64,000 nucleotides of DNA from Darksidea phi (taxonomy: Eukaryota; Ascomycota; Dothideomycetes; Pleosporales; Lentitheciaceae): positions 124,001 to 188,000 of the forward strand of contig JASJFT010000061.1 in NCBI GenBank assembly GCA_030770425.1. Reading direction: 5' to 3'. This document shows positions 10,755 through 22,630 of the stretch, in pieces; the stretch's first letter is position 1; each line of letters opens with the position of its first letter. The position numbers and the translations under genes were made by a program. A model generated the notes under the pieces. The model saw nothing but the letters and a program-made list of their open reading frames with translations, searched no databases and had not been told where the DNA came from.

Positions 10755-13706
10755 ATGGCAAGCCACCAGCAGCCCTCGCCCACCACGGGCATGCCGCCGC
10801 ACCATGGCGGTCCGCATCTCGGCCACCCGCAACCAAACGGGCATCCCCCGCCCATGAACCAGCAGAAGACGCCGTCGCAGTATATTGCGCAGCTCACCGA
10901 GACTGTGTGGAACCAAATCGGTATGGGACCCAACTGTGTGCCGTCTCTCGTGCAATTTCACTAACGCGTCATAGGTTCGCTGTCGGAGCAGATGCAGGAC
11001 CTAGACGGCGCCTATCAGTGCTATGAACAGGCTCTCAAGCACAACCAGTGGTCTGTGCCGGCTATGCAAGGCATCGCCTGCATCCTCCGCACAAAGGACC
11101 ACTTTCCACAAGCTGTGGAATACCTGCGCACCATCCTCAAGGTCGATCCCGCCAACGGCGAGGTTTGGGGTAGTCTCGGTAAGCTTGCTGTCGTGATGCC
11201 ATGACCCGCAACGTATCCTAACCTCTGCACAGGACACTGTTACCTAATGATGGACGATCTGCAGCAAGCATACTCGGCCTACCAGCAAGCACTCTACCAT
11301 CTGTCTGATCCCAAGGTACGTCGACCGTGCGCGATATGCATTGATGTGCACAGTGTTAACGACGACGCAGGAACCCAAGTTATGGTATGGAATTGGCATC
11401 TTGTACGATCGCTATGGCTCGCTGGAGCATGCCGAAGAAGCCTTCTCCCAGGTCATGCGAATGGAACCCGGCTTCGAGAAGGCGAACGAGATCTACTTCC
11501 GCCTCGGCATAATATACAAGCAGCAACAGAAGTTTAACCAAAGTCTGGATGTAAGTTGAGCCAAGTCGATGCCCTGGGTTACTTCCTGACGTCTCCAGTG
11601 CTTCAAATACATTGTCACAAATCCGCCTCGACCATTGACCGAGGAGGACATATGGTTCCAAATCGGTCACGTCTACGAACAGCAAAAAGAGGTATATTTC
11701 TCCCACTGCTCATTCCTACAAATATCTGACGTCACGTGCAGTTTGATAACGCACAGGCCGCATATCGTCGGGTGCTGGATCGTGACCCCCACCACGCGAA
11801 GGTCCTACAGCAGTTGGGCTGGCTGCACCACCAGCAAAGCACCAATTACGCTAGTCAAGAACAGGCTATCGAGTACCTCGAAAAATCAGTGGCCTCTGGT
11901 AAATTCTTGTGTTCCCGCGCGCCAATCAAGTGCAGATAACTGATCGCTATGTCCAGACCAAAACGACGCACAAAGTTGGTATTTGCTGGGACGATGCTAC
12001 ATGTCACAGCAGAAATATCCCAAGGCGTACGAGGCCTACCAACAGGCGGTGTACCGTGATGGTCGGAACCCGACATTCTGGTGTTCCATTGGAGTACTCT
12101 ACTATCAGATCAACCAATACCGCGACGCACTTGATGCGTACTCCCGTGCCATTCGGCTCAATCCGAACATCTCCGAGGTCTGGTACGACCTTGGCACACT
12201 TGTAAGTTTTCAATATTCCCTCCATCTTCTGTCATGCCTCTAAACATGGACCAGTACGAATCTTGCAACAACCAAACCGCGGATGCGCTGGATGCGTACC
12301 AACGTGCGGCGGATCTTGATCCATCCAACGTACATATCAAGGCTCGCCTTCAGCTTCTTCAGAACGGGCAGACGTCAGCTGGCGTACCCAACCAGGGCAG
12401 CGCGCCAGTTCCCCAGGACGTTCATCCGCAAGCTTATCAACCTGCCTCTATCCATGGACCTGCCGCTCCGCAGTGGGGCGCTCCGCAACCTCAGCAGCCT
12501 CCTCAAGGCCCTGCTCCGCCAGCGTTGGCAGGCCCAGAGTGGAATCGGCCCTTGGCTCAAATCCGAGACCCAGGCCTTCCTCCTCAGCAACTCAATCCGT
12601 ATGACCAACGTGAGAGCATCCGCCCACCCGCGCAGCATGCCCCTCAGCGACCCCAAAGCCCAAGGCAAGAGTCCATGAGGCCTTACCAGGAGCCGTCACG
12701 GCCGCCTACGAATGGGCCGGGGCCGTCGGGGCCTACCGGACCTCCAGGACCTCCACCTCCAGGCCCTATGCGACGTGGGCATTCGCCGTCGCCGAAGACC
12801 CATCATGTCGCTCCAAGCCCATACCATCCTGCTCCCCCGCAACTCACACCTCAGACAGCGCAAGCCCAACCGCAACTCCCGCCTCATCAACAGCAGCCAC
12901 AGCCACCTAATCGCATCTCAAACCCTAACTACGGGCCTCTTGCTTCCAGCGTGCCTCCACCTCCCCCACCGCCGCCAACAGGCTTGAGTGCGCCACCAAG
13001 TCAAGTTCAGGGTCCAGGTGCGCTGCCACCATACGCTCGCAGGAGCAGTCCGCCACCAGAGGTCCGACCCATTGTTGAGAATCGAGCAGGTTCTCCTCGC
13101 AACGGATACCAGGGCCCGTATCAACATCACCCCGATCCCTCCTCTACGGGCGGTATTGCAAGCGGAGCTCCTCCCCCAGCTTCTGCTCTTGCGGCAGCTG
13201 AAGCTGCGGCTCGCGAACGCGAGGATCGTCCTCCAACTGCGCCTCCAAAGCGCCTTCGGGATTGGGAGGATGGTGAACTTATGGGACCCAAGCCCCCGAC
13301 CAATGACGAGAAGCGTCAGAAATTGGATGAGCCGCACAGCCGTCGCCCCTCTTCACCACCACACCGTATCTCGTCTCCGCAGATGCCTCGTCACAGCCCT
13401 CAAGATGCGCCTGACTCTCGTCGCTTCAACGATGGCTATCACCCATCGGAGGCTGCTCATCATCCGCCGTCTCTGCTTCCGATGAATGCGCCACCGCCGT
13501 CCCTGCCTCGCATGTCGGAGACACCCAAGCAGGAACGCCCAGAGCACCTTGAGCCCGCTGCTCGCCATATGGACGTAGACGAGAACTACGACGACGAAGG
13601 TGACGACCCCAAGGCAGTCGTTTCCATGTCTGAGCGTGGAAGCCCGCGCAATGCCCCCGTAAATGGAGTCTCGCATGCTGCCACACCCGTGGAGCAGAAG
13701 TCCTAG
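10755..13706 (+). CDS. SSN6: Ssn6/Cyc8-type TPR transcriptional corepressor
   Basis: Eight exons: 10755-10920, 10975-11178, 11233-11315, 11371-11550, 11599-11691, 11742-11898, 11957-12201 and 12255-13706, giving 859 aa. Every junction is GT..AG and keeps frame. After a Pro/His-rich N-terminus (MASHQQPSPTTGM) come about ten tetratricopeptide repeats over roughly residues 45-410, with typical cores such as DLDGAYQCYEQALKHN and YPKAYEAYQQAV. The long last exon encodes a Pro/Gln-rich tail containing the KRLRDWEDGE motif seen in fungal Ssn6 proteins, then an acidic stretch. In the family, Ssn6 bridges DNA-bound repressors to Tup1 (RcoA in moulds) in the nucleus. The introns all fall within the TPR half. 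The gene looks complete. Confidence 0.95.
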
Positions 13707-14334
13707 GAGGATTTCATGACTGCTGCGTTTTTCAATGATTGACGCATTCGAAAGGATTAAAACGATTTCTCTACCACGCGTAACTGGAGAGTAACTTCTC
13801 GCTGTAACACCTGTCAAGAACCACATACCTTTTCCCGACCGCCTCGAGTATCGGGGCACACAAAAAAGTCTGGTTCAAATACATACTCGAAATTTTCTTA
13901 CCCTTTTAGTTGTATGCATAGAGCACTGGGGTATGCATGGTGTGGGATTCCGCTGTGCGCGTGGGATGGCGCGCCTGGAACGTGGTACACACAGATGGGC
14001 GAACTGGCACGAGGCGCAATGGTGGGTTTGAAGAACATGATATCCTATGGGCTTGTAACTGGTCGTTACATTTTTGTACACTCTTCTGTTGCTCCACCCG
14101 GTTTCCTATGTAAACAAGAATGAAATGATTTCTGAAGAATAGATTCTCTGCTGATGCGTGTGAGTTATCCTCGACTCTTGCTTTTCGTCCGGAATTCCGA
14201 TCGGGTCTATTTGGTGTTGCGACACGTAATGACGACACCCTGGCTGGGTGATCCGAAAATGGCGGCCGGAAATCTGCCGCTCGTACGCGCGCATAAGGGC
14301 TGCATTCCCGCGTCTTGCGTCATTGGCTTTCATC
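13707..14334. other. Intergenic region, SSN6 3' flank and next promoter
   Basis: The 628 bases between two plus-strand genes should hold the SSN6 3' UTR and the promoter of the following gene. Short frames on both strands lack domains. Nothing else is visible. Confidence 0.5.
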
Positions 14335-15076
14335 ATGACCAAGATCCAGCGACTGTTATGTACACCGAAAGCGAACTTGCTCCCTCCCCACACTCGCGCA
14401 GCCCTCCTTCCACAATTCAGAACTACATCGACCTGCGAAGATCCCGCACGAAACCAGAACCGTACGCACGCTCGACGCCCATCAAGCTACCGCATACACA
14501 ACCCGATCGTCGGCCGCAATACCCTGCGACGCCCTCGTCGCTCCCATTTCCACACCTCCCGCGCGCTCACAATGTCCGACGCCGACTACGAAGCTTTCCT
14601 CAACAAAGCGAACCAGGATACTAGCGGTGGAGAAGCGACGACACAGTCAAAAGGCTATGGCACAAAGAGCGTAAACACGGAGGTGCCGGAGGCGCTGGAG
14701 AGTGTTCAGGAGTACTATACTAGTGATGCAGACGAGCCATTTGAGCCCGTTGCGCTGAACTTCGATGGAGACTCGATATCTGCTCGTAGGTGATCCTGGA
14801 TAATGAGTAGCTTCTTGGAAGGAGAGGAGCTGACGTGTGGGTACAGAGCAGCTGAAAACATTACTCAGCCACAGCTCAGAGGTTAAGGAGTTGTCGGTCA
14901 AGGAATGGGATCCCAAAGGACAGTACGAGGCAGTGCTGGACGCCGTCAAGAAGGTGACGAATGGCGAGGTGAAGGTCTTTCGGGTCGAGCTGAAGGGCAC
15001 TCGGACTGAGTACTACGTGGTGGGCGTCAGTGAGAATAAGGTTGTGGGCTTGAAAGCTTTGAGTGTGGAATCATAG
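14335..15076 (+). CDS. Conserved fungal small protein with probable mitochondrial presequence
   Basis: Two exons, 14335-14785 and 14847-15076, give 226 aa. The intron uses GTAGGT..CAG and joins ISA to QQLKTLL. The first ~80 residues are rich in Arg, Ser and Pro with almost no acidic residues and end in RRSHFHTSRAL, a pattern typical of matrix-targeting presequences. The following MSDADYEAFLNKANQ is a start I recognise from conserved fungal proteins of unknown function. An in-frame ATG at 14572 would give a 147-aa form without the presequence. The C-terminal 75 residues form a compact alpha/beta-like region ending VVGLKALSVES. No enzyme motif is visible. The targeting is inferred from composition. 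Confidence 0.7.
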
Positions 15077-17591
15077 GCAGGACATTTTCGGTCTCGAGGG
15101 TCCTCTGGGGCATGCATACACTGGCAGGCGGGTACCTGGGTCGGTACGCATCTGCAGCGTTCAATACGGAAAGGGTACACATAGGCAGTGGCATGCACGA
15201 GCGGATTGAGCACAACGTATCCAAACGGCTCTAGCCATGTATACAGAGTTCCAGTGTGATGATGTCCGCAGCATTTCCGGCACGTTGAAAGCCGCGATGG
15301 CACCCTCCCACGCACCTGAATGTACGTTAGTGGCGTTCCTAAAAAAGTACTTCCTGGTTCTATATCAAGAAGTCGTCGTAGGCGTTCCGGCTCCGCAATA
15401 CCGAGTCCATATGCCTTGCCTTGCCTTGTCTTATGGTGACCGGGCAATATCGATGTGACATACCTGAAGCCCACTTGTGTCGCGGGACATTGACAGCTTC
15501 ATGGGCAGGTTTAGCCTGAGGTGCGAGGCGAGTAGTCGCGGTGGATCACTTGCGATGTCGTCGAACATCATCAGGCTCACCCAGCTTCTTCACGTTGCGC
15601 TTCGGATCGGGTGTTGGGGGCGGAAAGGCTCCACTATCCGTACCTTGGTCCAACACTACTGCTCAAAGCCAACGGAAAGGTGGGTTGCGACAGCATCACG
15701 TCGCGGGGTACTCCGCTGACATCACCGTCCGATACGAGGCAGGCTGGTACCGTGGTACACCGGATCGGTACGGCGAAGGTCGCTGACGCCTCCAAGCGCC
15801 CGTGTTCCAAATAGCTTGGGCACCAATGAGCTTGTTTGTTTCGCTGTTTCATTGCATGAGCACCAAAGCTGCGGCGACGCCGGTAGCAACGCCGGTCCAG
15901 AACCACCAATCGTGCGCTCTCACCTGATGACTCCTTTACATGTCCCTCAGCGTTGCGCGAAGGCGAGGTCGAAGCTGCGCCACGAGGTGTGGCGCCTCTT
16001 TGTTCGGCGATAAGAGAAGATTGTGTGCTCGGCAGGGGCCAATAACGTTGCGGGCCTCGGCTTTAAGTGGAGCCTTTCTCCTTCATCCCCTTGCAGCATG
16101 TGCCGCAATCTCGCGATCCCTCCCGTACGGCTCAATCCGGTTTCTCATGCTTCTACAATCTGCCCATCTGAAATACTAGCGTTAGGCCGAGGAGATTGCG
16201 AGAGAAGGCCGTCGACGATTCCAGGCAAGCGTGTCGGGGCTGCTCCGAGCATCTTGTCGAAGTGCAAGGCGAAGGATCAGGAAGCGTCCGACGCGGGATT
16301 GCGGGAGCTTGGAGATCCTCAACAAGAGCACAACGCACAGGTGGAGAAGCGTTGGCAGGAGGAGGTCCAGCTAGGCGCCACCTGATAGGGGCTGATTGTA
16401 GGACGCGTAACATGTAAAAGGGTTTTGGGATGACCACCGAGGCTAGCTGGATTGATTGGTTGCTCCGCAGAGATCAGGGCCCGGTGGGTATCGCCAAGAC
16501 GAGTAGAAGGGGAGCCTGAGGACTTTTTGTCGACGGTCGTAATGTGAAGAAGTGGACCTGGAGGAGCTCAGGGCATGAGCCGCGCCTGTCACCCAGGTGT
16601 TCCGTACGATGGCTGCTGCATGGCGGCGGATGAGGCTGTCAGACGCCTCCTCCTGGCGAAGCGACATTTGCCCCGAGGTTCTCGAAGGGGCTCAGGGGAA
16701 AGCGCATAGCCGGTAGAATGACGGCATGGCCACAGCTGGGCCAAGCATACGTGTTTGGCATCCCCCCCGACCACCGCTGGGAGCTTGTTTGGCAAGCGGG
16801 CGGGCATAAACCGGGTGTTTCTCGTCGAGAGGGCTAGGGCTGTCGCACCGGCTCCGAGCACTGACAGCATTTGGCCACGGGTAATTTTAGCAGGTCACTG
16901 CAAGCACCTGCGCAAGTCGCTGCGCTCAGTAGGCCCCCGGGGCGTAATTGGGCGGCGGCCGGGAGGCGTCGAGATCGCCCTGAAGGTTCTTTTCGATAGA
17001 CTAGGGTGCGGGTAGGGGTAGGCAGGACCGCCAGCTTTTTCGAGGACGCCGTTGCACCGTCTTCCGGTCCTACTGCTGCTGCTATTGCTGTTGCTCTTCC
17101 TGTTCCTGTTCCTGTTCCTGTTCCTGTTTCCTTGCAACCAGCGACTGCTGTGTCGTATACGCTCGTTCTTCCTGCTCAGCACGCCTCCTCTCGCCCGTCT
17201 CCGACGTCATCTGCTTGTTGTGTTCCTGCTTCACCGTCCGCGTGGCCGTCGCGCGTTCCTGGACAGCCTAATTCGGACAGAGCACTCAACGACGTTTGAG
17301 CATACATCGAGCCGTTTCCACGCACGCTTGACGGCCTCCCTCTCTCCCCCCGCCTTCCCACCAGCAGCGATACCGAGCAGCTTTTGACCGCCAGGCCCAG
17401 TGGCTTGTCCAGGAGAGGATTCCGGTCCAGAGACTGTCGGTTGCCCAGGCATCGGGTGGCGCTCCGCTCTGGAATTCACCGTTGCGTGCCGCAGCCCACA
17501 TCAACACTCGTCTACACCGGCTTCCCACCTCCGCCCTGGCTTCTCTATAACACTGGCCTGACAGCATACTCACCCTATACATTCGCTCACT
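15077..17591. other. Intergenic region upstream of KRE6
   Basis: About 2.5 kb without a supportable gene. Frames are short, overlap on both strands and have no domains. The right end is GC-rich with a TTCCTG microsatellite and pyrimidine-rich segments close to the KRE6 start, presumably promoter and 5' leader. A small CCTTG triplicate sits near 15414-15428. Confidence 0.5.
17097..17126 (+). repeat. TTCCTG hexanucleotide microsatellite, five units
   Basis: Five perfect tandem copies of the hexamer TTCCTG follow a short imperfect run of CTG triplets. The tract lies about 465 bases before the KRE6 start codon, inside its probable promoter or leader. Copy number could vary between strains. Confidence 0.9.
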
Positions 17592-19792
17592 ATGTCGTCG
17601 CCGCTATCACCGCTCGGCAGCGGCCCTCCGCACATACGCTTAAACTCTGGCACACACAACATATCCGACGATTCTTCGCCCGGAGCACGACCAAAGACGT
17701 CTCGTCAAAGCTCGTCGCGATCATTAACAGCGCCCATCCGTCCCGGCACCGCGCCCGCCAGTCCTGGTCTTAGATCGCCCACATCACCTTCGTTATACCA
17801 CCATAATGCCGTCGCAGAGTCAGCCGAGCATCTTCTACCACCCAAGAAGTCAAGGACACGGCGTTACCGAGACGAGTCGCCAATGCGGTCGCCATCAGCA
17901 ATGTCGTCGCGGCGGACCAGCTGGAGCTCCGAGTCGGAGCAGAGTCGTGATTCGAGAATAAGTCCGTTTGTCTCGCCGTTCGACGACTCAAGAGCACCGT
18001 CGCGGGCTGGAAGCGAGGAAGATCTGAACACACAGACCGTCTCGGAAAAGTTCAACATCCTACCGGGTTCGGGTCTCCTGCTGTTTCCGGAGGATGTGGA
18101 AAAGGACGACTGGTTGCACAATCCCGACCCGAACGAAAAGGACCGGCGAGACTGTGACGTCTTCACGAAGAGAGGCATCCTCAATGTGGGCGCGCTTGTG
18201 CTGCTCACTGTAGGGCTACTCGTATTGTTCATTGGGTATCCCGTACTGTATGTTGCTCCGTACCAGGAGGTGAGTGCCAGGCTGACCATGCTGCAGGACC
18301 TTTGTGCACACCATGACCAAGGAGGAGAAGACTCCCTGTACGAACAATCCTTTGTGTATTGCTGGGAAGGAGAACGAGCCGTTATTACAGAACATACGTA
18401 CGGGTCTCATCGATCCTGACACACCCAAGAGCGTAATGACACGGAAATCTCACGATGGCTCAACGCAAAAGCTGGTATTCTCGGACGAATTCAACACACC
18501 GGGCCGCACCTTCTACGACGGTGACGACCCCTTTTTCCAAGCTGTGGATATCTGGTACGGTGCTACGCAGGATTTGGAGGTGAGTCCAATACGGTACCAT
18601 TGCGCAAGACAGGATTGACACTCCGCAGTGGTACGATCCCGACGCAGCGTGGACCGAAAACGGGACACTCAATCTGCAGTTCAGCGCCACTCCGAGCCAC
18701 GGCCTGAACTATCGCTCAGGCATGGTACAGTCCTGGAACAAGTTGTGTTACAAGGGCGGGCATCTGGAAGCTAGTATCTCCCTACCTGGCAGCGGCGAGG
18801 TGACCGGTCTGTGGCCCGGTTTCTGGACCATGGGCAATCTGGCCCGTCCTGGTTATCTAGGGTCGACCGAGGGTCTCTGGCCTTATAGCTACCATGACGA
18901 GTGCGATGTGGGCATCACGCCGAACCAGAGCTCTCCCGATGGTCTCAGCTACCTGCCCGGAATGCGACTACCCGCGTGTACCTGCAAAGGAGAAGACCAC
19001 CCCAGCCCCGGAAAATCGCGCAGCGCTCCCGAAATCGATGCTCTAGAGGGTACTGTTATCTATCTAGGCGCTGGACAAACGAACCCCGTTGGGTCTGTCT
19101 CGCAGTCCCTCCAGATCGCGCCGTTCGACATCTGGTACCAGCCAGATTATGGTAAGGCTCAAAGTGCTGCGTATGACACATTCGAACTAACAATCACCAG
19201 ATTTCGTCGAGTTGTATGACCAGCGCGTCACGGAAATGAATGCATACAAAGGCGGTCCGTTCCAGCAAGCTTTCTCGGGTTTGAGCAATCTGAACAACGA
19301 CTGGTACGACGGCAAGCAGTACCAGAAGTATGCCTTCGAATACAAGACTGGGGATGAAGGCTTCGTCACCTGGTACGTCGGTGACACGGCGACATGGAGC
19401 CTCCATGCCAAATCCCTCTTCCCGAATGGGAACATCGGCAAGAGAACAATTCCGGAAGAGCCCATGTCCATCATAGCCAATTTGGGCATGTCAAACACGT
19501 TCGCAGCTATCAACCTCGGCGAGCTTCAAAAGCTGCTACCTGCTACCATGCGTATCGACTACATTCGCATCTATCAGGACGAGAACGACGACAGTGAGGT
19601 TATGACCTGCGATCCTCCGGGCTATCCGACGACAGACTACATCAAGAAACATCCCGAACCTTACAACAATCCCAACCTAACGAATTGGTATGTTTCGTAC
19701 AAGTTGCTTTTTAATGCTGTAACTAATACATGTACAGGGCAGGGACTGGCTACGATTGGCCTCAAAACTCATTCATGAACGACTGCAAATAA
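17592..19792 (+). CDS. KRE6: Kre6/Skn1-type beta-glucan synthesis protein (GH16-like)
   Basis: Five exons: 17592-18247, 18297-18579, 18629-19151, 19201-19687 and 19738-19792, giving 667 aa. Introns are 49-50 nt with GT..AG ends. The layout is that of a type II membrane protein: a Ser/Pro/Arg-rich cytosolic region of about 190 residues, one membrane segment (about 194-218) and a large lumenal SKN1/KRE6 domain. The glycosidase-like motif EIDALE is at residues 448-453, with both acidic positions of the GH16 ExDxxE pattern intact. Typical family stretches include [19 protein letters not shown] and [11 protein letters not shown]. The last exon is only 55 nt but supplies the conserved end ([10 protein letters not shown]). 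In yeast, Kre6 is needed for cell-wall beta-1,6-glucan; the exact reaction in moulds is not settled. Confidence 0.95.
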
Positions 19793-20150
19793 GCAGTTAT
19801 CATGCGACCAGGATGCGGCCTTCTGTCTCCCGAGACCGTTGCCGGCTTTATAAACGGCCTTGCTTTTATGCCCATCATAGCGACCTTTCTCGATATCCCG
19901 ACTACGACAAACTCAACTAATAGTCAAGTTTTCTCTCGCCTCCTATTATCTCGAGCCCATTAGAAGCTGTTGCACATCTGCATTGGAACCGGCGAACGGA
20001 ATTATTCGGCGTTTCTGTACGACATGTTAATTACTATTGCCCTTCTAGCGACCCGCATACTCGCATGGGACTGCTCTGGATACAGCTCCCACCCGAAATC
20101 AGCGTGTCTTTCGCTGGCCTTTTCTCGATCATCTCGCTATCCGGTCCCGG

Positions 20151-20594
20151 GTGAGGCCGGCTCTTCATCTAGCACGGGTTGATTATTTTGACGGCGGCCG
20201 GTTCTTACCTGCTACGACTATTTACGTCGCCAACTGTATATCACGACCTCTTTTATACATTGCTGTATACATCCAACGGCTTTTTCGGTCCTTTCTTGGC
20301 TTCCTAGGTGGACTGGCGCTGCCCCTAAGATTACTAATATACTTTCTCGAGTGGATGGGTCCGCTCAATCTGTGGATTCGGTGTTTGTGCAAGACCTCGC
20401 TTATAGAATTTTACTTTCGCCTTTTGGAGATTCTTCTCATGCCTCTTCTGTTTGTGTTTTGGCATATCATCGGATTAGGGAACGCTTCTGGAGTATTGGG
20501 TTTCGGACTCGGCTGGGGCGGGTGGGATAAACTTGAGCTTGTGTCATGTTCGCTTTGTCGACAATGCTCTGAAAGAAGAAAATACGACCTGTGA
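20151..20594 (+). other. Doubtful hydrophobic reading frame, possible gene remnant
   Basis: An open frame of about 147 codons reads as a strongly hydrophobic protein with two or three possible membrane segments (for example LLEILLMPLLFVFWHIIGLG) and ends in a Cys/Arg-rich tail. It has no ATG near its beginning, only a GTG, so a true gene would need an upstream exon that I cannot place with confidence. T-rich sequence alone can give hydrophobic frames. I do not recognise a family. It may be a remnant, an incomplete gene model or chance. Confidence 0.2.
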
Positions 20595-21689
20595 GGCAGA
20601 AATGAAGGAGGGAGCAAGCAGGCGAGAACAATGTTCACATGGAGGAAACATGAACCATATACGAACATTCTAATGGAAAAAAAGTTTAAAATAACTTAAG
20701 AATGATTACGTTATAACTTTGTGACAACGCTTTTCAATGTCTCGTATCGGCAGGTTGTTTCGACGGAAATAGCACGGGGACAGGTGAGGTGGAGCTGTGT
20801 AACAATGCCCCCGCCTATCAAGCTTCTACGCATATGCGATCTTTGATCGGGATGATCGACGCAAACCGCTAAAACTAGGGCGAGTGCCAAGAGATTAGAT
20901 GGCGATTGGCGATATCGCCTCGCTTTGGGTTGTGACAGGTCGTTGACGTTCAACAAGCACCAACACCAACCATCAACCGGGTTTCATAATGTGTTAACAA
21001 TTAATAGTCCTAAATTAGCGGATAGAATAACTCAGCCCGGTTGGCTTTGGAACACGGTAGGGAACGGAGCGCGCTTAGTTTGACGAATAAGAAAGCAATA
21101 TCGATCGACTACTGGCTCATCATCAGATCGCATATCGTATCTGGTACACTTCTTTCCGGCGTATTTGATGGTGTTGAGCTGATGATATAGTCAGACTTAG
21201 TAGTTTTAAATGTCGCTTTTACTCGTCTATATGAGCTGCTGCATCAATAGTATGCCTATTGTTTACCATTTATTTCATTTGCATGAGCATCCACTATAGT
21301 AGTAGTGATAGCTTTTGCGTTTGTTACATGTATCAAAAAGCTTACATGCCTCCTAAGCGTTTTTGTTGTCGCTATAGTCTTTGTAGACCCCCGATACTAG
21401 GTTTGCGTAATGTCGTCATAGGGTTACATGCCCTAGAGATATCTTTCTAGCCTTACTCCTTCATTGTTTTCATTCTCAGCAATTAGCATTTCTGTTCCTT
21501 CACTTTTTTGCTTCTGAGCATTCTAGATAGTTGTGTGTTTTCCTTTGGTTTGTATTTTCTTCTTCGACAGTCGTCAATTGGGTTTCGTACTTCCGCTTCT
21601 TACTCCCGAGTAGTTTGTTTAGACGTCAAGTATGGAGAACTAAGGACTAGCTAGATTAAAGTCAGCAAATACGCTGTCCTGGATCGGCC
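20595..21689. other. AT-rich intergenic region
   Basis: About 1.1 kb, AT-rich, with frames of at most about 80 codons on either strand and no recognisable domain, repeat or RNA gene. Confidence 0.5.
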
Positions 21690-22275
21690 GAAGAGGTAGA
21701 TGTCAGCGTCGTAGACGAACACACATACTCGCAGAGCCCACCCAGACAACAAGCTTCCCAGATGTACGTATCATGCAGTGTGCTATCCTGCATTCAATGA
21801 CTCAAATCTAAATATCTACAGACGGTGTACTACGCCCATAGCCGTTCCAACCATATCCTATCCCAGACATTCGCCCTCCTCAAGCAGACCCGGGCAAGAG
21901 TCCACGATCTAAACGCCGCAAACCAGTCCCTCAGCGCCTAGACGACATAAATAGAGAAGACGCTTGCAGAGCGAGACGGGCAGATATAAAGCAAGGAACA
22001 CTGCTACGCGCCCGCCAGAGAGAGTTTAAAGAGGCTAAAAGGATGTACGAAAAGTTCGAACGGGATACTAAATTTACGGTTGGCGAGTCCAAGGATGCGC
22101 TGAAGTGTATTGATGGGTTGGAGACGCATGGCAGGGGCTTTTGGTTGGGCTAAAGACGTTGGAGGATGAGCTGAAGGGGGTGAGGGAGGAGGATATAAGC
22201 ATGCAGTTAATAGGATTGGAAATGTTGTGGCCGAGGGGGAATTTTGTGCGAGGAGGTCTTGAGGAGGACATATAG
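21690..22275 (+). pseudogene. Decayed coding region of unknown family (coiled-coil-like)
   Basis: Three shifted frames in a row carry protein-like sense. First comes a segment reading YYAHSRSNHILSQTFALLKQ from about 21828. A second, after stops and a shift, carries FKEAKRMYEKFERDTKF (about 22027-22150). A third continues GLKTLEDELKGVREEDI to a stop near 22275. Each piece is charged and helix-forming, and the pieces follow in order on one strand. This pattern fits an old gene broken by several stops and indels. I do not recognise the family. Chance is possible but less likely given the consistent order and composition. Confidence 0.5.
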
Positions 22276-22630
22276 ATTATTACAGTGGATTAAGCGATGA
22301 TGGGTGGGTTATGGCAGTGGGTTACTGGGCCTCGTGTGGGCGAGGAAGTTAACAGAAGTGCGGTTGATAATGTAGGAGATACTCTTATTCCACCAGTTGC
22401 GGCTTATTCAGTATTCAGAGCCCGCAATATCGATTATATAGTCGAGAAAAGTTAGAGGCAAAGCTAGCGCTGGTACCTGATGTCTGAATATAGAGGAAAA
22501 GTTATTGAGAGGAAGATGTTTTAGGACCCCTGCAAGGCACCGAATTGTGATTGGTCGATGTGTTTCCAGAGATCGTCACTCTGAATAATCTAGGACCAAA
22601 ACACCTCTACTTCGTTTGCCTTTGCGCAAC
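22276..22630. other. Promoter region of the aldehyde dehydrogenase gene
   Basis: The 355 bases before the aldehyde dehydrogenase start codon have no coding frame of note. No clear TATA element is visible. Confidence 0.45.
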
